From Antedon bifida (Eukaryota > Echinodermata > Crinoidea > Comatulida > Antedonidae), in the NCBI GenBank assembly GCA_963402885.1, contig OY727096.1, positions 23,603,820 to 23,667,819 on the forward strand: a stretch of DNA of 64,000 nt, written 5' to 3'. Under the pieces are notes generated by a model. That model saw nothing but the letters and a program-made list of their open reading frames with translations, was not told where the DNA came from and did not search any database. Each line of letters begins with the position of its first letter. Position 1 is the first letter of the stretch. Position numbers and translations under genes: made by a program. This document shows positions 37,912 through 51,400 of this stretch, piece after piece.

Positions 37912-39354
37912 ACTTGTGATACTCATATACGAAATATGTTAACAATGTTGACTCTGCATGAAAATGCAACACAATTTTAGGACTGTATTAGAAATACAAA
38001 GTGTACAATGTTATTTGTTAGATAAGTAATAAATAAACTTAAGTATGAAATGAAGTTAATGATTTTTTAGTATGCAATCTTTTTGATAGTAGTTATTATA
38101 TTAGCATGCGGCGATGTGTTCTCTGTGTGTACTTTAGGTGCTAAATATTGTATACATAAACAACAATTGTGATCTTTTTTTTGGTTTTTTTTTTGGGAAA
38201 AATTATCAATTAACTCGTATAATGAAATTATTTATGGATGTACATTTTGTTTTAGATAGTGCTTTTGTTTTTATAGTATAGGTACGTACTGGGTTTTCTA
38301 ATAGTATAACGGATTGTTTATGTAAAATAGTTTAAACAGAATATTAATATAAGCTACTCAACTTCCAAGAATAATTGTGCTTGTGAAGTGTTATTAACTT
38401 TTATAAATTCAAATCTTGGAATTGAAGGAGGGTATGTGTGTCCTCTCGTTGAGCAGCAAGAATTGTAACTTGCGCTAAACGTTGTGTATAGCATTTTGAT
38501 CTTTTACCTTTCCACATGAAACAAGTATAACATTTTCTACAGGTTTTTACTGTTGTACATGTGGAGGGAAAAAGAAATCGTTTTATACTGTAATAAAATA
38601 ATGGTACCGTATCTTGGTGGTTAACATGCTTGCCTTCCTATCCCAAAGTTTTGGTTCTATTCAAGGGTAGTACCAGGGGGTTTTCATACCTTCTAAACAG
38701 TGTCACCTTTTTTCACTTTTAAATACAGTTACAAAGTAATGTAATAATAGAATAAGAGAACAGAGGACTTCATATACAGTAATTAATTTTTTAATTAATT
38801 TTCCAAAAGGCTCCCAAAACTCTGCAGAATGATTTAGTTAACAAGAAAAAGTGTATGCAATAATTATGGATAAATAGGTTAATTAATTAATGAACTGCTA
38901 ACAAATATTTAGGATCCTGGTACTGGTAACTATTGTCTAGGTTCTGGTACTCGTAAAGGAATACAGTACCACCAACATGAACAAGACAATAGCTAGAGAC
39001 GTAGGCCAAGTCTACTAGTAGGTACTTAGCATAAGCTCTCTGATTATACACTATATACTCTTATTAATGAATTAATTAAAACATTACTGTGGAATAATTG
39101 TATGGTTTGTTGTATGTTTTGGCTTTGAAATTCATGGAAGTGTCTAAAGAATGAAGAAATCGAATGGATATGTGAGATGTAATTGAGAACTCAAATGCAT
39201 TTTATGAAAAAGAACAAAAAAAAACACAAACTGATTTTAATTGAAGCATAAGCTTTACAAAACATTTATTAAAACAAATAAAAGCTGCACCAGGGAGAAA
39301 AAAAATCTGATTGGAAAACATTTTTTTTTACAGAAATGACAATTTACTACATTG

Positions 39355-39455
39355 TCATGATAGCGCTAAGTTACGAGAAATTCCAAAGTCACAACATTTA
39401 AAGTTCCATTTATCTGTAATTTTAAAAATTTGTAATTTGATTTCCAGACATTTCC
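39355..39455 (-). pseudogene. Decayed fragment of a kinase catalytic/DFG region
   Basis: The minus strand reads EIK...ITDKWNFKCCDFGISRNLALS then TGA. This aligns with DIKSPNLLITDKYNLKLCDFGISR of the kinase gene 3.6 kb away at about three-quarters nucleotide identity. The HRD motif is lost and no other kinase subdomain is found nearby, so it is a relic of a duplicate, not a gene. Confidence 0.7.
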
Positions 39456-40312
39456 ACTGCCTTACAAACAAACAAAACATGCTGAGCAAAAACAGCAAGG
39501 TGTAATGTTCTGTGTATATTTTCTATAATCAAATTATTTTTTTTCCACAAATTTGCATCATGCACAAGTCATTATATAGGCTCTTGCGTCGAATCTGGCG
39601 CCACCACGTCATTTATATATTTACTAATACAATAATTGGATTTAGCTATATATAGGCATGTCATACCTTTCACATAAGGAATAAACTTACTGCTCTAACA
39701 GTATAACATTATATAATATTAGGCAGGCTGTTCATTTTATACAAACGTTATTATATTTGAATTAATTTAAAAAAAACAGAATATATATTGACACACCAAT
39801 TTAAATTTCTTATTTGTTATCTTATTCAATTACAATACATTGTCATATTAACATTTTAATTGTTACAATATAATTTTAAAACACCTTACATAAATTGTCT
39901 GGGTTAAAATATTAATAACATTTATCATTCTTGAAAAATATAAAATTCGCAAAAGTAAAACAAAAATAATGCACAGCAATGAAGCTTAATATTATTTATC
40001 TAATTAATTTCTATATTGTTTATGCAAATTTTAGACATAATACTAAATTGCAAACCAAAAATTGCATAGCATTTTTTGCTACAAGTAAAATTATACTGTT
40101 TTAAAATCTTGCACCAACTAAAATACTAGTATATCAACTTCTCAATACCAGTTCCCCTGGAAAATAATTAAAATACAGGCATGTTGGGTTGGTCCAAGGG
40201 TGTCTGGTACTGAAGAAATTGACAATAGTCTATTGCTACCTATTGCACACAGCACATATAAACAGAATGGAAGAAAAGCATCAATAGAGTCCTATTGGTA
40301 TTAGCATCAATA

Positions 40313-40715
40313 ATTATTTACCTCCTAATACAGTAGATCCACTGTATGGCCCCAAACAACAGTGTCCCCTGGATAGAGGTTGACTGCAGTGTAAAAACAT
40401 AGTTCCCATCTTTCATATCGTGGTAAAGTGTCCCCTTAATAAGGGTATTCCACAGGAGGGGTTGTACTGTAATTAGGGTATTAGCATGGTGTACTTTTTT
40501 ACCTACCCCTCCTATTCCCAATACAGTTGAACCACTGTATGGAACCTAACAAAGTGTCCCCTGGATATGGGTTGACTGTAGTGTTAAAATATATATTTCC
40601 CCTCATTCATGTCATAGTAAAGTGTCCCCTGAATAGAGGTATCCCACAGAAGGGATTCTACTGTAATTAGGGTATTAGCATGGTATACTTATTTACCCAC
40701 CCCCCACTACTACTT
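40313..40715. repeat. Two-copy dispersed repeat with AAGTGTCCCCTGGATA-like motif
   Basis: Segments starting near 40313 and 40512 share CCACTGTATGG, AGTGTCCCCTGGATA and TGGTTGACTG-like strings. Related wording (gaa-AAGTGTCC, TGGACACC) is seen at 13440-13570 and 45720-45790, so it is a dispersed family. Confidence 0.6.
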
Positions 40716-41448
40716 GCATTCTAAAGTAGGTAATCCACGTAATGACCTATTGTCACATGTCACAATGGACACAAGGTTATGTAAATAAATTAGAATGATA
40801 GACCTTTGAAAGGTCACGCTATTACTGAATTTGACCTAGTATATTCCTATATGTCCTGGCTACAAAATATCCCAATTCCCATATTCCCCTTCCACTAAAA
40901 ATTAGTGGGAGGGGATAACAATGAATTTATTGAAGTCCTTTGGAGTTAACCTAAGCTATGCGGTTACAGCATTGGTTTACAGGTCAAATACAGTATTTCA
41001 ATAACATACAAAACAACTGTTTATAACAGTTTGATAAAATATTTATAATATTTGCAACTGAAATTATAAAAATTCATTAATTTTTAATGTAAAAAAAAAT
41101 CCTTTAGAAGATTACAGCATCTAAACTATTCTTGTCAATTCAAATCAGTAACAAACAGCTATAAAAAATACACATTACACACATTTGATAGGTATCTCTT
41201 AAAATAATAATGCTAGCTACCGAAATACTGTACTTTATTCTCAGTTAAAAGATGGTTCCCATAGAATTGGAAAGCCTATGTTACATTTGAAGGGCTGCAC
41301 AGCAAAGAGAACATGAAGGCAAGAGAAATTGTCTATTGCAAAGAGATTTATGGAAAGAAAGAGGACTCTCGGTCTGCAGCTGGCAGAAAGTTTGCGATTC
41401 AGAAAAAGCCATCAATAATAAAACAATAAATTTAAAAAGAATTAAAAT

Positions 41449-43508
41449 TTATAGATCCAGTAGAAACTGGTATACAGATTGCTCTATGCCTTCTTCTTGA
41501 CACGCTTTTACCACATCGCTTATTCTGACGAAATCAGGCGTCGATGACATGCGTTTCCGCCACTTGTTGAAGGCTCCGAACACCTGGTTACGTGCTGAAA
41601 ACTTGTTTTCATTCTTAGCTTGAAAGATCTCTGCATCCGTGACTCCAAGAGATCTGGCAAGACTTTCCCATTCACCTAGTTTTCCTGACAATGTGTTCAA
41701 ATGCTGTTCTGTAAATGTTTTGTTGGGGTTCTTAGCCTGAAATATTAAAAATACAAATATTTTAATAATGCAGTATTATGGAATTTTGTAACTGTGAAAA
41801 AAATTGAAAGTAAAACTATTTAAGAAAATATGTCATAAATGTGTACATATTAAATTTAATTATAATAAAAACAATGTTTTCTGAAAACCAGTTTTGCCAG
41901 CAAGATTTATCAGAATCAATTAGCACCACTCTCTATCAGAATTCAACATGATATTGGAAAATATCAAATGCAAACACTTGACTGGTAAGCCAGACCTAGC
42001 TGGAGGATATATTTTGTCAATTGGATTGATAAAGTACAATATAATTGACAATGTATCTCAATTACATCACAAACAAGGATTTGGTAATTGTCAGAAATTA
42101 ATTTCTTGATTGAAAGAATACTAAAAATATATCATTGTTTACATACTTGTGGTAATGTTTCTTTGACATTTACAGCATTATTGTCACCACTTCCACTTGG
42201 TAGTGGCCTGTCATCTGGCATCTATAAATTGTAGAAAACAAAAATTAAATTGAATGAAATGAAACATGAATTAATGTATGCTTCTGTGAAAATATACATT
42301 GTGCGTTTGGTATTGTATGAACATTCTTGGCCTTAAAATTTGTGGTCTCCAGTGGCGCAACAGCTATGAGCGCTCACTGGCTAAACCCAGGTGCCCCGGA
42401 GCTTATCGGGGCCCCTGAGTAGTATCCAGAGGAAAAAACAGGCATTAAAACATGGCTAAAAACGTTCAAGGCCTTCAGCGTTGGAGGGCCACTTAGGGTT
42501 CCGAAACCAGGGACCTCAGGACTGACGTTACGCCACTGGTGGTCTCTTCATAGAAGGAGGTTCGGCAGAATCAGTTTTTTTTTTTTTTGTGAGAAAACCA
42601 CCAGAGTAAACACTATTGAAGTACATTTTTAGGAAACACACCTCGATAAAGTCTTTTACTTCAACACCCATTGTAATAGACAAATCCTCCATAGTTTTCA
42701 GTATTTCTTGAATACTTGGCCGTAACATTCTATCTGCCTCCCAGCAACCATGCAGCATATCTTTTAACTTAGAGGGCGTTTCCTCATTTAGTGGATACAT
42801 ATTGTCCACCATCTCTGTATCTTGCGGTTTTTGACAAGTCCACATTTCCCAAATCACAACACCGTACGAGTATATGTCCGAACGCGGTGAAACTTTTATG
42901 TGATTTGACCTTTCTTTAAAAAACTCATGATTCTCTGGGGCCATCCATGGTAACGACCCAGCCATGATAGTACTAATTGTCCCATCAGTTATACGGGAAA
43001 TTCCAAAGTCACAAAGTTTCAAATTATATTTATCAGTAATTAAAAGATTTGGAGATTTGATATCGCGGTGAATTATATCATGTTCATGGAGATACTCTAA
43101 TGCGAGGGCGCCTTGACGGGTCCATGTGAAAAATTTGTCATCCTCACGAGGTTGCTGCTGTTTTCGTTTATGGCTTATATAATCTAGTAATGACCCCTTT
43201 GCAGCATATTCCATTATGATACAGTACCAAGGCTCTTGAGTAATTACACCTAAAATCTCTGTTATAAACTTTCTACCAATGTGTTTCTTTCCTTCATCAT
43301 CTTTGATTCTTCTTAATGTAACAAGTTCAATTTCTTGGACACGGTTGAGATGTTTAATCGCAACCGGAAAATTGTCTTTAGTTTTCCAAACGCCTTTAAA
43401 CACGCTGCTTGTTCCACCTCTTCCAATACGTTTTCCAAATTCAATATCATCGAATGGTATTTCCAAAAGCCCTGGAAATGAATCCGTTACTGTTTCATTA
43501 CCTGCCAT
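41449..43508 (-). CDS. TKL-type protein kinase with C-terminal death domain
   Basis: Three coding exons: 42642-43508 (ATG), 42147-42221, 41449-41736 (stop); 409 residues. Residues about 20-280 form a complete kinase: glycine loop GRGGTSSV (29-36), VAIK with Lys52, HRDIKSPN (147-154), DFG (167-169), MAPE and DIYSYGVVIWEMW. The HRDIKSPN and DIYSYGV wording is typical of tyrosine-kinase-like kinases (RIPK, IRAK, TAK1, MLK groups). After a 25-residue linker exon and about 12 more residues, the last about 80 residues read LGEWESLARSLGV, NENKFSARNQ and FNKWRKR, a death-domain pattern. Kinase plus C-terminal death domain is the RIPK1 order, but no RHIM is seen. Probable role: signalling through death-domain adaptors to NF-kB or cell death (inference). 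A 5' UTR intron acceptor lies just upstream of the ATG. Confidence 0.88.
42345..42545. mobile_element. Palindrome-ended insertion in kinase intron 1
   Basis: GTGGTCTCCAGTGGCG at the left and CGCCACTGGTGGTCTC at the right are inverted, enclosing about 170 nt of GC-rich sequence unlike its surroundings. The right end runs to within about 100 nt of the kinase exon. Confidence 0.6.
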
Positions 43509-45472
43509 TGTTATTCATCAGAGAAGGCTATCTGTAAACAAAAACGTGAAAACATTTTTGAATAAATTAATAGTAGGCTAGGCCCTACTACTAGTAGCAC
43601 TATTTTATAATTATTATATATATTATACTGTACTGTATAAAAGAGGTAATTTTCACAAATTTAATTTTTTCCCTACCTGTAATCTTATTAAAACTACTAG
43701 GAAATATTGTTTGTATGTAATATAACAGAAGTATTATTATTTGTGCCTTTACAGGGAATAAAAACTGGAAAGAAATTGCTAGGCCTATCATATTCGAATT
43801 ATCCTTTACATTAGGTCAGCCAAAAATAGCAGGCAAGCCCTGACTGACTGAATCAAAGAATCGGATGTCGGGTGGTAAGACATGACCAAGTAATTTCAGA
43901 CAATTAATTTACTTATTTATAATAATCAATTTAACCAAATAATGATTTAAACTAAATTTACACACGATATCAAATTCAAAACCTTTGATTTTCCCACTTT
44001 TTGGCAAATAATTACCACCGCCCTATTGTTGTTGTTTTAATCTTCCCCCGAACTTCCGCATGAATGTCGCCCTCATGAGATATTCTGTACCGACAGTCTT
44101 TGAGTAAACTATTTATTTAATAGGGGTACAAAATTAAAACTAATTATGCTACGAGTCATTATGAGCTTTCAATTTTAATTATTTATATTATTAATGTTTA
44201 AAAATGTATATGCTTAATATTTATATGTTTTAGAGTATTTAAAATAGAAAAACAAACGTTTGTGCGCCAACTTGTTTAGATTTATCCCCGTCACCAATTG
44301 CTGGTTGTCGCATGGCAACTATTATCAGTGTACAATATGGCCGCGCCGTCGACGAAGGATCGTCCGAGTTTTTATTTCCATTTTTAAGAAGAAGAATATC
44401 AACTAGCCTAGTAGATCTTCGGGGGTGTGTAATAATATTTCAGCTCAATGTGTATTTAGTAGCCTGTAAATATGAGTCTTAGTTTTACAGCTATATATGC
44501 CTAGGCCTAGGTCTGACTAACCAGGCCAGGGTGCCAGGGCCCGGGGGCTAAGCTAGCCTAGCTATATGCCCTACTAGGCTAGGCCTAGGCTACTACTAGC
44601 TCGCGAGAAGCACCCTACTACTTGGCCTAGCCTAGCTGGTGGGCCTAGGAGAAGGAGGTCAGGATAGATATAGGCCTACTACAGGGGAAAACAGACGACC
44701 GGGACCACGAACGATTGGGCCCAAAACAAAGTGTGAGAGATCGGGCCCACCCAGCCTGCCCAGCCCAGTCCCAACCCAGACGATCAGGCCCAACAAATAA
44801 AACGATTGGGCCCAAATCGGTCACGTTTATTTGGAATTTTTTATGGCTATTTTTTTTCTATAGGCCCATCTTTTTTCACTTTGACCAAAAGTTGGACCGA
44901 AAACAACATTATTTACCTGAAAATACTATAATTTAAAGCAAAAAAAGTCAAATTGACTGAGTCAATGAGTTTTTGGTTGAATTTACAATTCGTCATTTAC
45001 AAATAATTACTGACACCGTGGTGCGTCAAAAAACTTAGATGCTACATCACATCAATGAACAATGGTGTGTCAATGTCTGTCACTTTACCACCCACAATAT
45101 CATAAAATAAACAACATGGTCTCAGTACAGTGTGTCAAAATGGTGCGTTATAGTCACCTAAAAAGGTAATTAACATTTTTGATGCACAGGTACGTCATGA
45201 TATTCATAAGGTATGCCGCACATTGGACAAATGACACACCTCTCCGGGGGTCGTATAGTGGGTCATACAATTGACAAGTGCATTACAGTGTAAGGTTTTC
45301 TATCCAATTTTTGGTCATTTTTGGTATTTGTTATTATAGTAGAAAAATATGTCTATGGTCTTAACTTATTATTTATAGAGTCAAGTCCTACAGTAGGTAG
45401 CGAAAATTGTTCGTGTAAAAACACAGCACTAATTTGTAGCAAACTTACACTTACAGGCCAACATAAGCCAAC
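43509..45472. promoter_or_regulatory. Head-to-head intergenic region kinase / DLEC1
   Basis: Divergent promoters are expected here. GGTTGTCGCATGGCAAC at 44303-44319 contains a perfect CATGGCAAC half of an RFX X-box. AATATGGCCGC at 44334-44344 resembles a YY1/initiator site. A DLEC1 untranslated exon probably starts near there and splices to the acceptor CTTACAG ending about 45457, 16 nt before the ATG. A dense TAGGCCTA cluster covers 44490-44680. Confidence 0.45.
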
Positions 45473-48400
45473 ATGTCTGCAGGAGTAAGGTCAATGCGAA
45501 GCACTCCCAGTGAGCCACCTATGTTTCTACAACGACCTTCATCTGGAAGCTCTCAAAATGTGGAACACATACTTGCACGGACATTTAGACAGTACTATAC
45601 CAGAGATTTGGTTTCAGACGAAACTGTAAGAAATTTAAACAAGTCACGAGCAGGGGACAATAGCTATCACGATAAATATGTGGATGAATTAACCAAGGTA
45701 ACTTGATTGATACAGTTTAATTATCGTCAGGTCCCGGAAAAATGTCCTATAGTGGAATCTACTGTATGACCCGAAAAGTGTCCGTCTGCTTTTTGAATTA
45801 TTTAAATTCTCTGATAGGTCAAACTAACAGGATTTTATTTTATCAGAAAGATACAAGAGCTATTTGCACAAGGAGGTTAAATTGTAATTATTGAATAAAG
45901 ATCAAAATTTATATCTATTTAGTTTTAATATGTTTAAATTTGTTTCTGTTTCTAGGTACAAGCTGAACATGAGCGACGGCTAGCAGAAGCTTCGATGTTG
46001 TCACAGCATATCATGCAGGCTAGAGCTAAAGCCCTTGAGGCAGACAGGAAGGACTTGGATGAAGCAGCTGAAGGATGTGATATGTACCATGAGCTAGGCC
46101 TACCACCCAGTATGTACAGTATCAATCAAGTTTATCATCTTTATTTATCATCTTAATGCTGTCATATATGTTATATACTGTATTAATTATTGTTCTTTGT
46201 CATTCTCATGGTATGACAATAGTTACACTAAGATCACTATTCATCTACATTCTTTTCATAACCATCCATCAATATTGTCTTGTCAATTCTGTCAGGTGTC
46301 ATCTGTGTTATGTTGCATTGTCACCATGATTATTGGTGTCATTTTCATCATTGTCATTTAGTAGAGTGTGTCTTTTTTATGAATGACTTAGGATGACACG
46401 CACAACACAAAATGTTATTGCTATTATTTTTATTCTGCACATTTCATTAAATACTGTAAAATCTTGCTTATTACAGAATGGTTTCTTTTTTGAACAATGT
46501 ATCATTGTATTAATCATTTTATAAATAAGCAACATCCTTCATATTGACCAAATCACCTATAAAGCCAAAATCATTGAAACTAATTCCAATTTCTTGAAAA
46601 AACATTAATACTGTGATTGTTTTTTATTTTATTTTTCCAGGTGAATCAAACTACAGGTCATTCTTAGATCTCGATCTTCTTAAAAATCACAACTTGATTA
46701 TTCCAGAAGATTTCTCAACAGCAGAAAAGCCAATAACCAAAGCTCCTAAAGGTAGGAATAATACCAAACCAATTGTGTATCATTCTTAAATCTATTGGAA
46801 GGAGATGAAGCTTGTAATGATATCAACAATATACAATATTCATAGCATTGTATAAAAGATGATGGCTTACATCACTTTGGACTGTGTGCTTTACTATAGC
46901 ATTGTATATACTTACTATTTTGATACGTATGTAGATAAAATACAGCCAACTCTCCCTACTGTATAACCAGATGTTGCAGGCTGGCAAACACCCTGAACTG
47001 GCCGTTTACCCAGATACTACAAGGCAGCCCAGCCCAAAACCAAACACCCTGAACTGGCCGTTTACCCAGATACTACAAGGCAGCCCAGCCCAAAACCAAA
47101 CACCCTGAACTGGCCGTTTACCCAGATACTACAAGGCAGCCCAGCCCAAAACCAAACACCCTGAACTGGCCGTTTACCCAGATACTACAAGGCAGCCCAG
47201 CCTAAAACCAAACACCCTGAACTGGCCGTTTACCCAGATACTACAAGGTAGCCCAGCCCAAAACCAAACACCCTGAACTGGCCGTTTACCCAGATACTAC
47301 AAGGCAGCCCAGCCCAAAACCAAACACCCTGAACTGGCCGTTTACCCAGATACTGCAAGGCAGCCCAGCCCAAAACCAAACACCCTGAACTGGCCGTTTA
47401 CCCAGATACTACAAGGCAGCCCAGCCCAAAACCAAACACCCTGAACTGGCTGTTTACCCAGATACTACAAGGCAGCCCAAAACCAAACACCCTGAACTGG
47501 CCGTTTACCCAGATACTACAAGGCAGCCCAGCCCAAAACCAAACACCCTGAACTGGCCGTTTACCCAGATACTACAAGGCAGCCCAGCCCAAAACCAAAC
47601 ACCCTGAACTGGCCGTTTACCCAGATACTACAAGGCAGCCCAGCCCAAAACCAGACACCATGAGCAGTCTTAAAATCAAATCACTCTGGGCTGGCTCAAA
47701 ATGTCTTTTTATGTATAAAATAATTGAGAACAAATTTAGGCATTGATTGTACAATGATTTTGTGATTTAAAAAGCAAGCTATTTATGCTTCCAAGATTCC
47801 AAACATTTGAAATCTTTTCGAAGTTAAATACTTATTTTTCAATGATAACTAAACTTTGTTTTTGCAGGAGAAAAAAGACCTCATTATTCACTAGCCACAG
47901 AGACGTCCACACAGCATGGCATCAAAGAGATGCAGTCTGGTGACTGGCAATCAGAGTCTAGTTCATCAAGTCGACTATCATCCTACAATGTGATTGATCC
48001 TGTAGGTATATTGATTATGTTTTAGGTTCACTCAATAACAACCATTACACTACTAAATGCTGTGAATAAATGGAGCGTTTCTCTTTTAAAAATGTTGTAT
48101 GATTCTATTTGAGTTTACAGTCTATACCAAGTCTCTTTGGATAAGGACTGCCATGTTTTTTTTAATCAGATACCTACAAAAGTACAGTGGAAAGACCACA
48201 TGTCTGCAGAAAAACGTGAACGTGATCGTAAAGATCTTGCTATCGTTCATAAGAAATCTGACTTCCTTCGCAATCCTCGACATCGACCGCCATCAGAGGC
48301 TAAAGGAGGAAAACTGCTCATCAAACCAAATAAAGTAGTTCACAAGCTTGGAGGCGCTAAACCTAAAGTATTGGTGACGAGGTGCGTGCTTTTTCTCATA

Positions 48401-51400
48401 AATAAAATTTAAATTGCTTTTATAGTGTAATTCATAAAAACCAATCATGAATCATGCTGTCTATATATTTATATATAACTGGTTTACATACTTTGTTTTA
48501 TAGTGAAAAAGAACCATCAGTAATTTTCCTAGCTACGCCCTCTACAGTCATGTTTACAGACTACAAAGTACGACAAGTGTATGAAATGACCTTAGACTTG
48601 AAAAATGTATCGGCTGCCAGTCGCAAACTTAGGGTCATTCCTCCAAAGACAGAATATTTCTCTGTTGGCCTTGGTAAGACTCCAAACAAATTACTTTCAT
48701 TTATTTATAAATAGCAAAGATAGTTTCTGTCCCTGGCAGGTTTTCAAATGTAGTTTAAAACCTTCACAGGACAATTACGGTCATTTTGCTATGTCGTGTA
48801 TGGATGCATGTAATAGCAAAAATGTATAATTATGTACAAATGCTCTCTCTTATAATAAACATGCTATTACATTATTGAAATAATTTCCATGTAAAGTATG
48901 GCTGAGGAATCCCCTTTGGCGGATTTAGAGGGCTATCCCCAGTACCATACAAAATGATTGCATATTTTTGTTTTGTTTTTATCGGTATTTGTACTTGTAT
49001 GGTATTGTAGGGGCCCTCATGAGACAAGCTTTAGCTTCTAGTGCAAGCCCCAGTTATTATGGTTATAACTGAATAAATGTATATGAATTAATGAAATCAA
49101 ATCAACATTATTGTAAATATGGGTTTTTAGAAAATTTTCAAAATGTTTGAAACTAAATTGTTTTCTTTGTAGGTCAATTTCCTGGTGAATATGGCATCAT
49201 TGCTCCTGGAATGAGTTGCCAGTACAACCTCCGCTTCATCCCTGATGCTCTCATGGACTTTGATGATGAGTTACAGATTCAAACTCAGTCTAGCCAGCCT
49301 TTGGTGGTTCAACTGCAAGGCAGGAGAAAACCACCACAACTCACATGTAAGTTAAGCTAAACTTTTAAGCTCTGCCTACACTATCAATCTTTATGTAACA
49401 AAAAAAAATGTGCCCATATATGGACATGATGATGTCATATCACTACTATATTTGGGTATATCACTACCATATTTGGGCACATCACACTTTTTTTTGTCAT
49501 ACTAGTTTGATAATGTATACAGAAATAATGTGAACTAAGGCCCTGTGAAAACTATTGTGGGCACTTTATATAAATCATGACATTTGTTTGAAAAGGATGT
49601 AGCCCTTGGCTAGTTTATCAAATCTTATTCTTCCAGCAGATTTCACCTTTCATACTTTTAACGCTATGCAGAGTACAAAACATATACAATAGGTTTGACT
49701 GGTTTTAACATTCAATTATATTAATGCCTTACTCAATACTATTAGGAAATACTGTATGTTGGTTACCAGGTGCAAACATGATGTGGGTATGTTAAGACAT
49801 AATGCACAAGACAGGAAGAAGTGTAGAGATGGTGTACCAGTATGGAAGGAGTGACAGTCAGTAAGCCATTTGAAGAGGAAGAAGAATTACCCTATATTGG
49901 TCCTCAATAAAATTATTCTTCTATTATAATCCTGACCATTAAAGTATCTTCATTATTTCAGTGGACAGTGTGATAGACTGTGGCTACTGTTTAGTAGGCG
50001 GAAGACATGTGGCTCAGTTTACAGTGAAGAACACTGGTGGAAGTGGTAAATTCTGCATCATGCCTAGTGACTCCTGGCCTGCTACTAATCTCAAGGTTTG
50101 TAGTACTGTGTTCTTTATTCCATAAAACAACAGTGTATTACACAATCTCAAGGCCATCTTGTGGGACAGAGGTTTTGAAATTGACATTTCTAAATGGTCT
50201 GAACACAACTCTTGTTTTCAAATTTACTATTTTTTTCTAAATTGATTGTTTTTAACTTGCTCTTTATAGTCATTAAATCCTGAAAGGGTAAAACTTGAGC
50301 CGTTTCAAATTCAACCAGCTATGTTTGAATTGCCAGCAGGATATTCCATTCTTTTACAGGTAAGATTTTTGCTATAAATGAATGCATTTATTAATATTTT
50401 ATCCCTCTTTTGTGCAGTGTATCCTAATCATCATGCATAGTTTCACACACATTTTTAAAAACACGTTATTTGAGTTCCTAAATTTCTTTCTAATAAACAA
50501 ACATTTTTTGTGATTTTCATGAGGAGTTGTTTTACCAAATCAAAAGTTTTGATTTTTCTTTTCCACATGTTATAGGTTGTGTTCACACCAGCGTCTGTTG
50601 ATACGTTTATCCAGAAGATTACAATGATATGTGACAATTGCCATGTGAAACACTTCACTCTAAAAGGTAAGGACTGAACAAGACCAGAGAGTAATTCGTT
50701 TTTCGCACACTCGGAAATCTGTGAGCATGTGCAGAATAAAAATTATGTGGTGCGTCATGAAAATGAAACGTTGCTAACTTCAATGTTTGCAATGAATTTG
50801 TGTCATCATAATCAACAATATTACCATATCGTCATCTAATCAATTGTCACTGAAATCATCACTACTATTATCTGTTTCGTCATTTTCAATAGCATTAAAA
50901 TCATCATTACCATCACCATTGTTGTGATCATTCATTGTCATTACCACCACCAAACATCATAATTTCCATTATGTAAAACTAAACACCTTTTGTCTTGGAA
51001 ACAGGTGAAGGTCAAGAACCCGGTGTGAAACTTGTAAGTGTCAAACCAGGTGGAGAGAGTTTCCCTCTGCTAGGTGAGATCTGTGACACCACTGCTGGTC
51101 ATCTTATTAACTTTGATACACTGAATCCAATGACATATGCAGAGAAGAAGGTACAGATTCAGAATACAACGTAAGTATTGCCAGACAGATTGCTCATTCT
51201 GTTACTGTTGTGTACTAACACCAATTAAGGTAGAATATCCAAACATAAAAGCACAACAAGAAAACACTTGTGAGTCGAGGTTTAGTCGTTCTCCATCTTC
51301 CCCGCATCCAGGCTTTATTCATTCTCCACAACACTATATATACATAGAGGGCCTTACAACATTAAAATTGGTTACACGGTTACAAGTGGTGTACAGTATA

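Larger units (their letters stand above)
37912..41448. other. Convergent intergenic region CCDC47 / kinase gene
   Basis: Beyond the CCDC47 3' UTR (to about 38060) no functional gene is recognised. It holds a decayed kinase fragment (39355-39455), a doubled repeat of about 200 bp (40313-40715) and a degenerate tRNA-like stretch at 38605-38670. On the minus strand AATAAA at 41234-41239 fits the kinase gene's poly(A) signal. Confidence 0.5.

Noticed and set aside
46985..47655. CRISPR array
   Set aside because: Direct head-to-tail 56-bp units with no unique spacers, in an intron of an animal gene.
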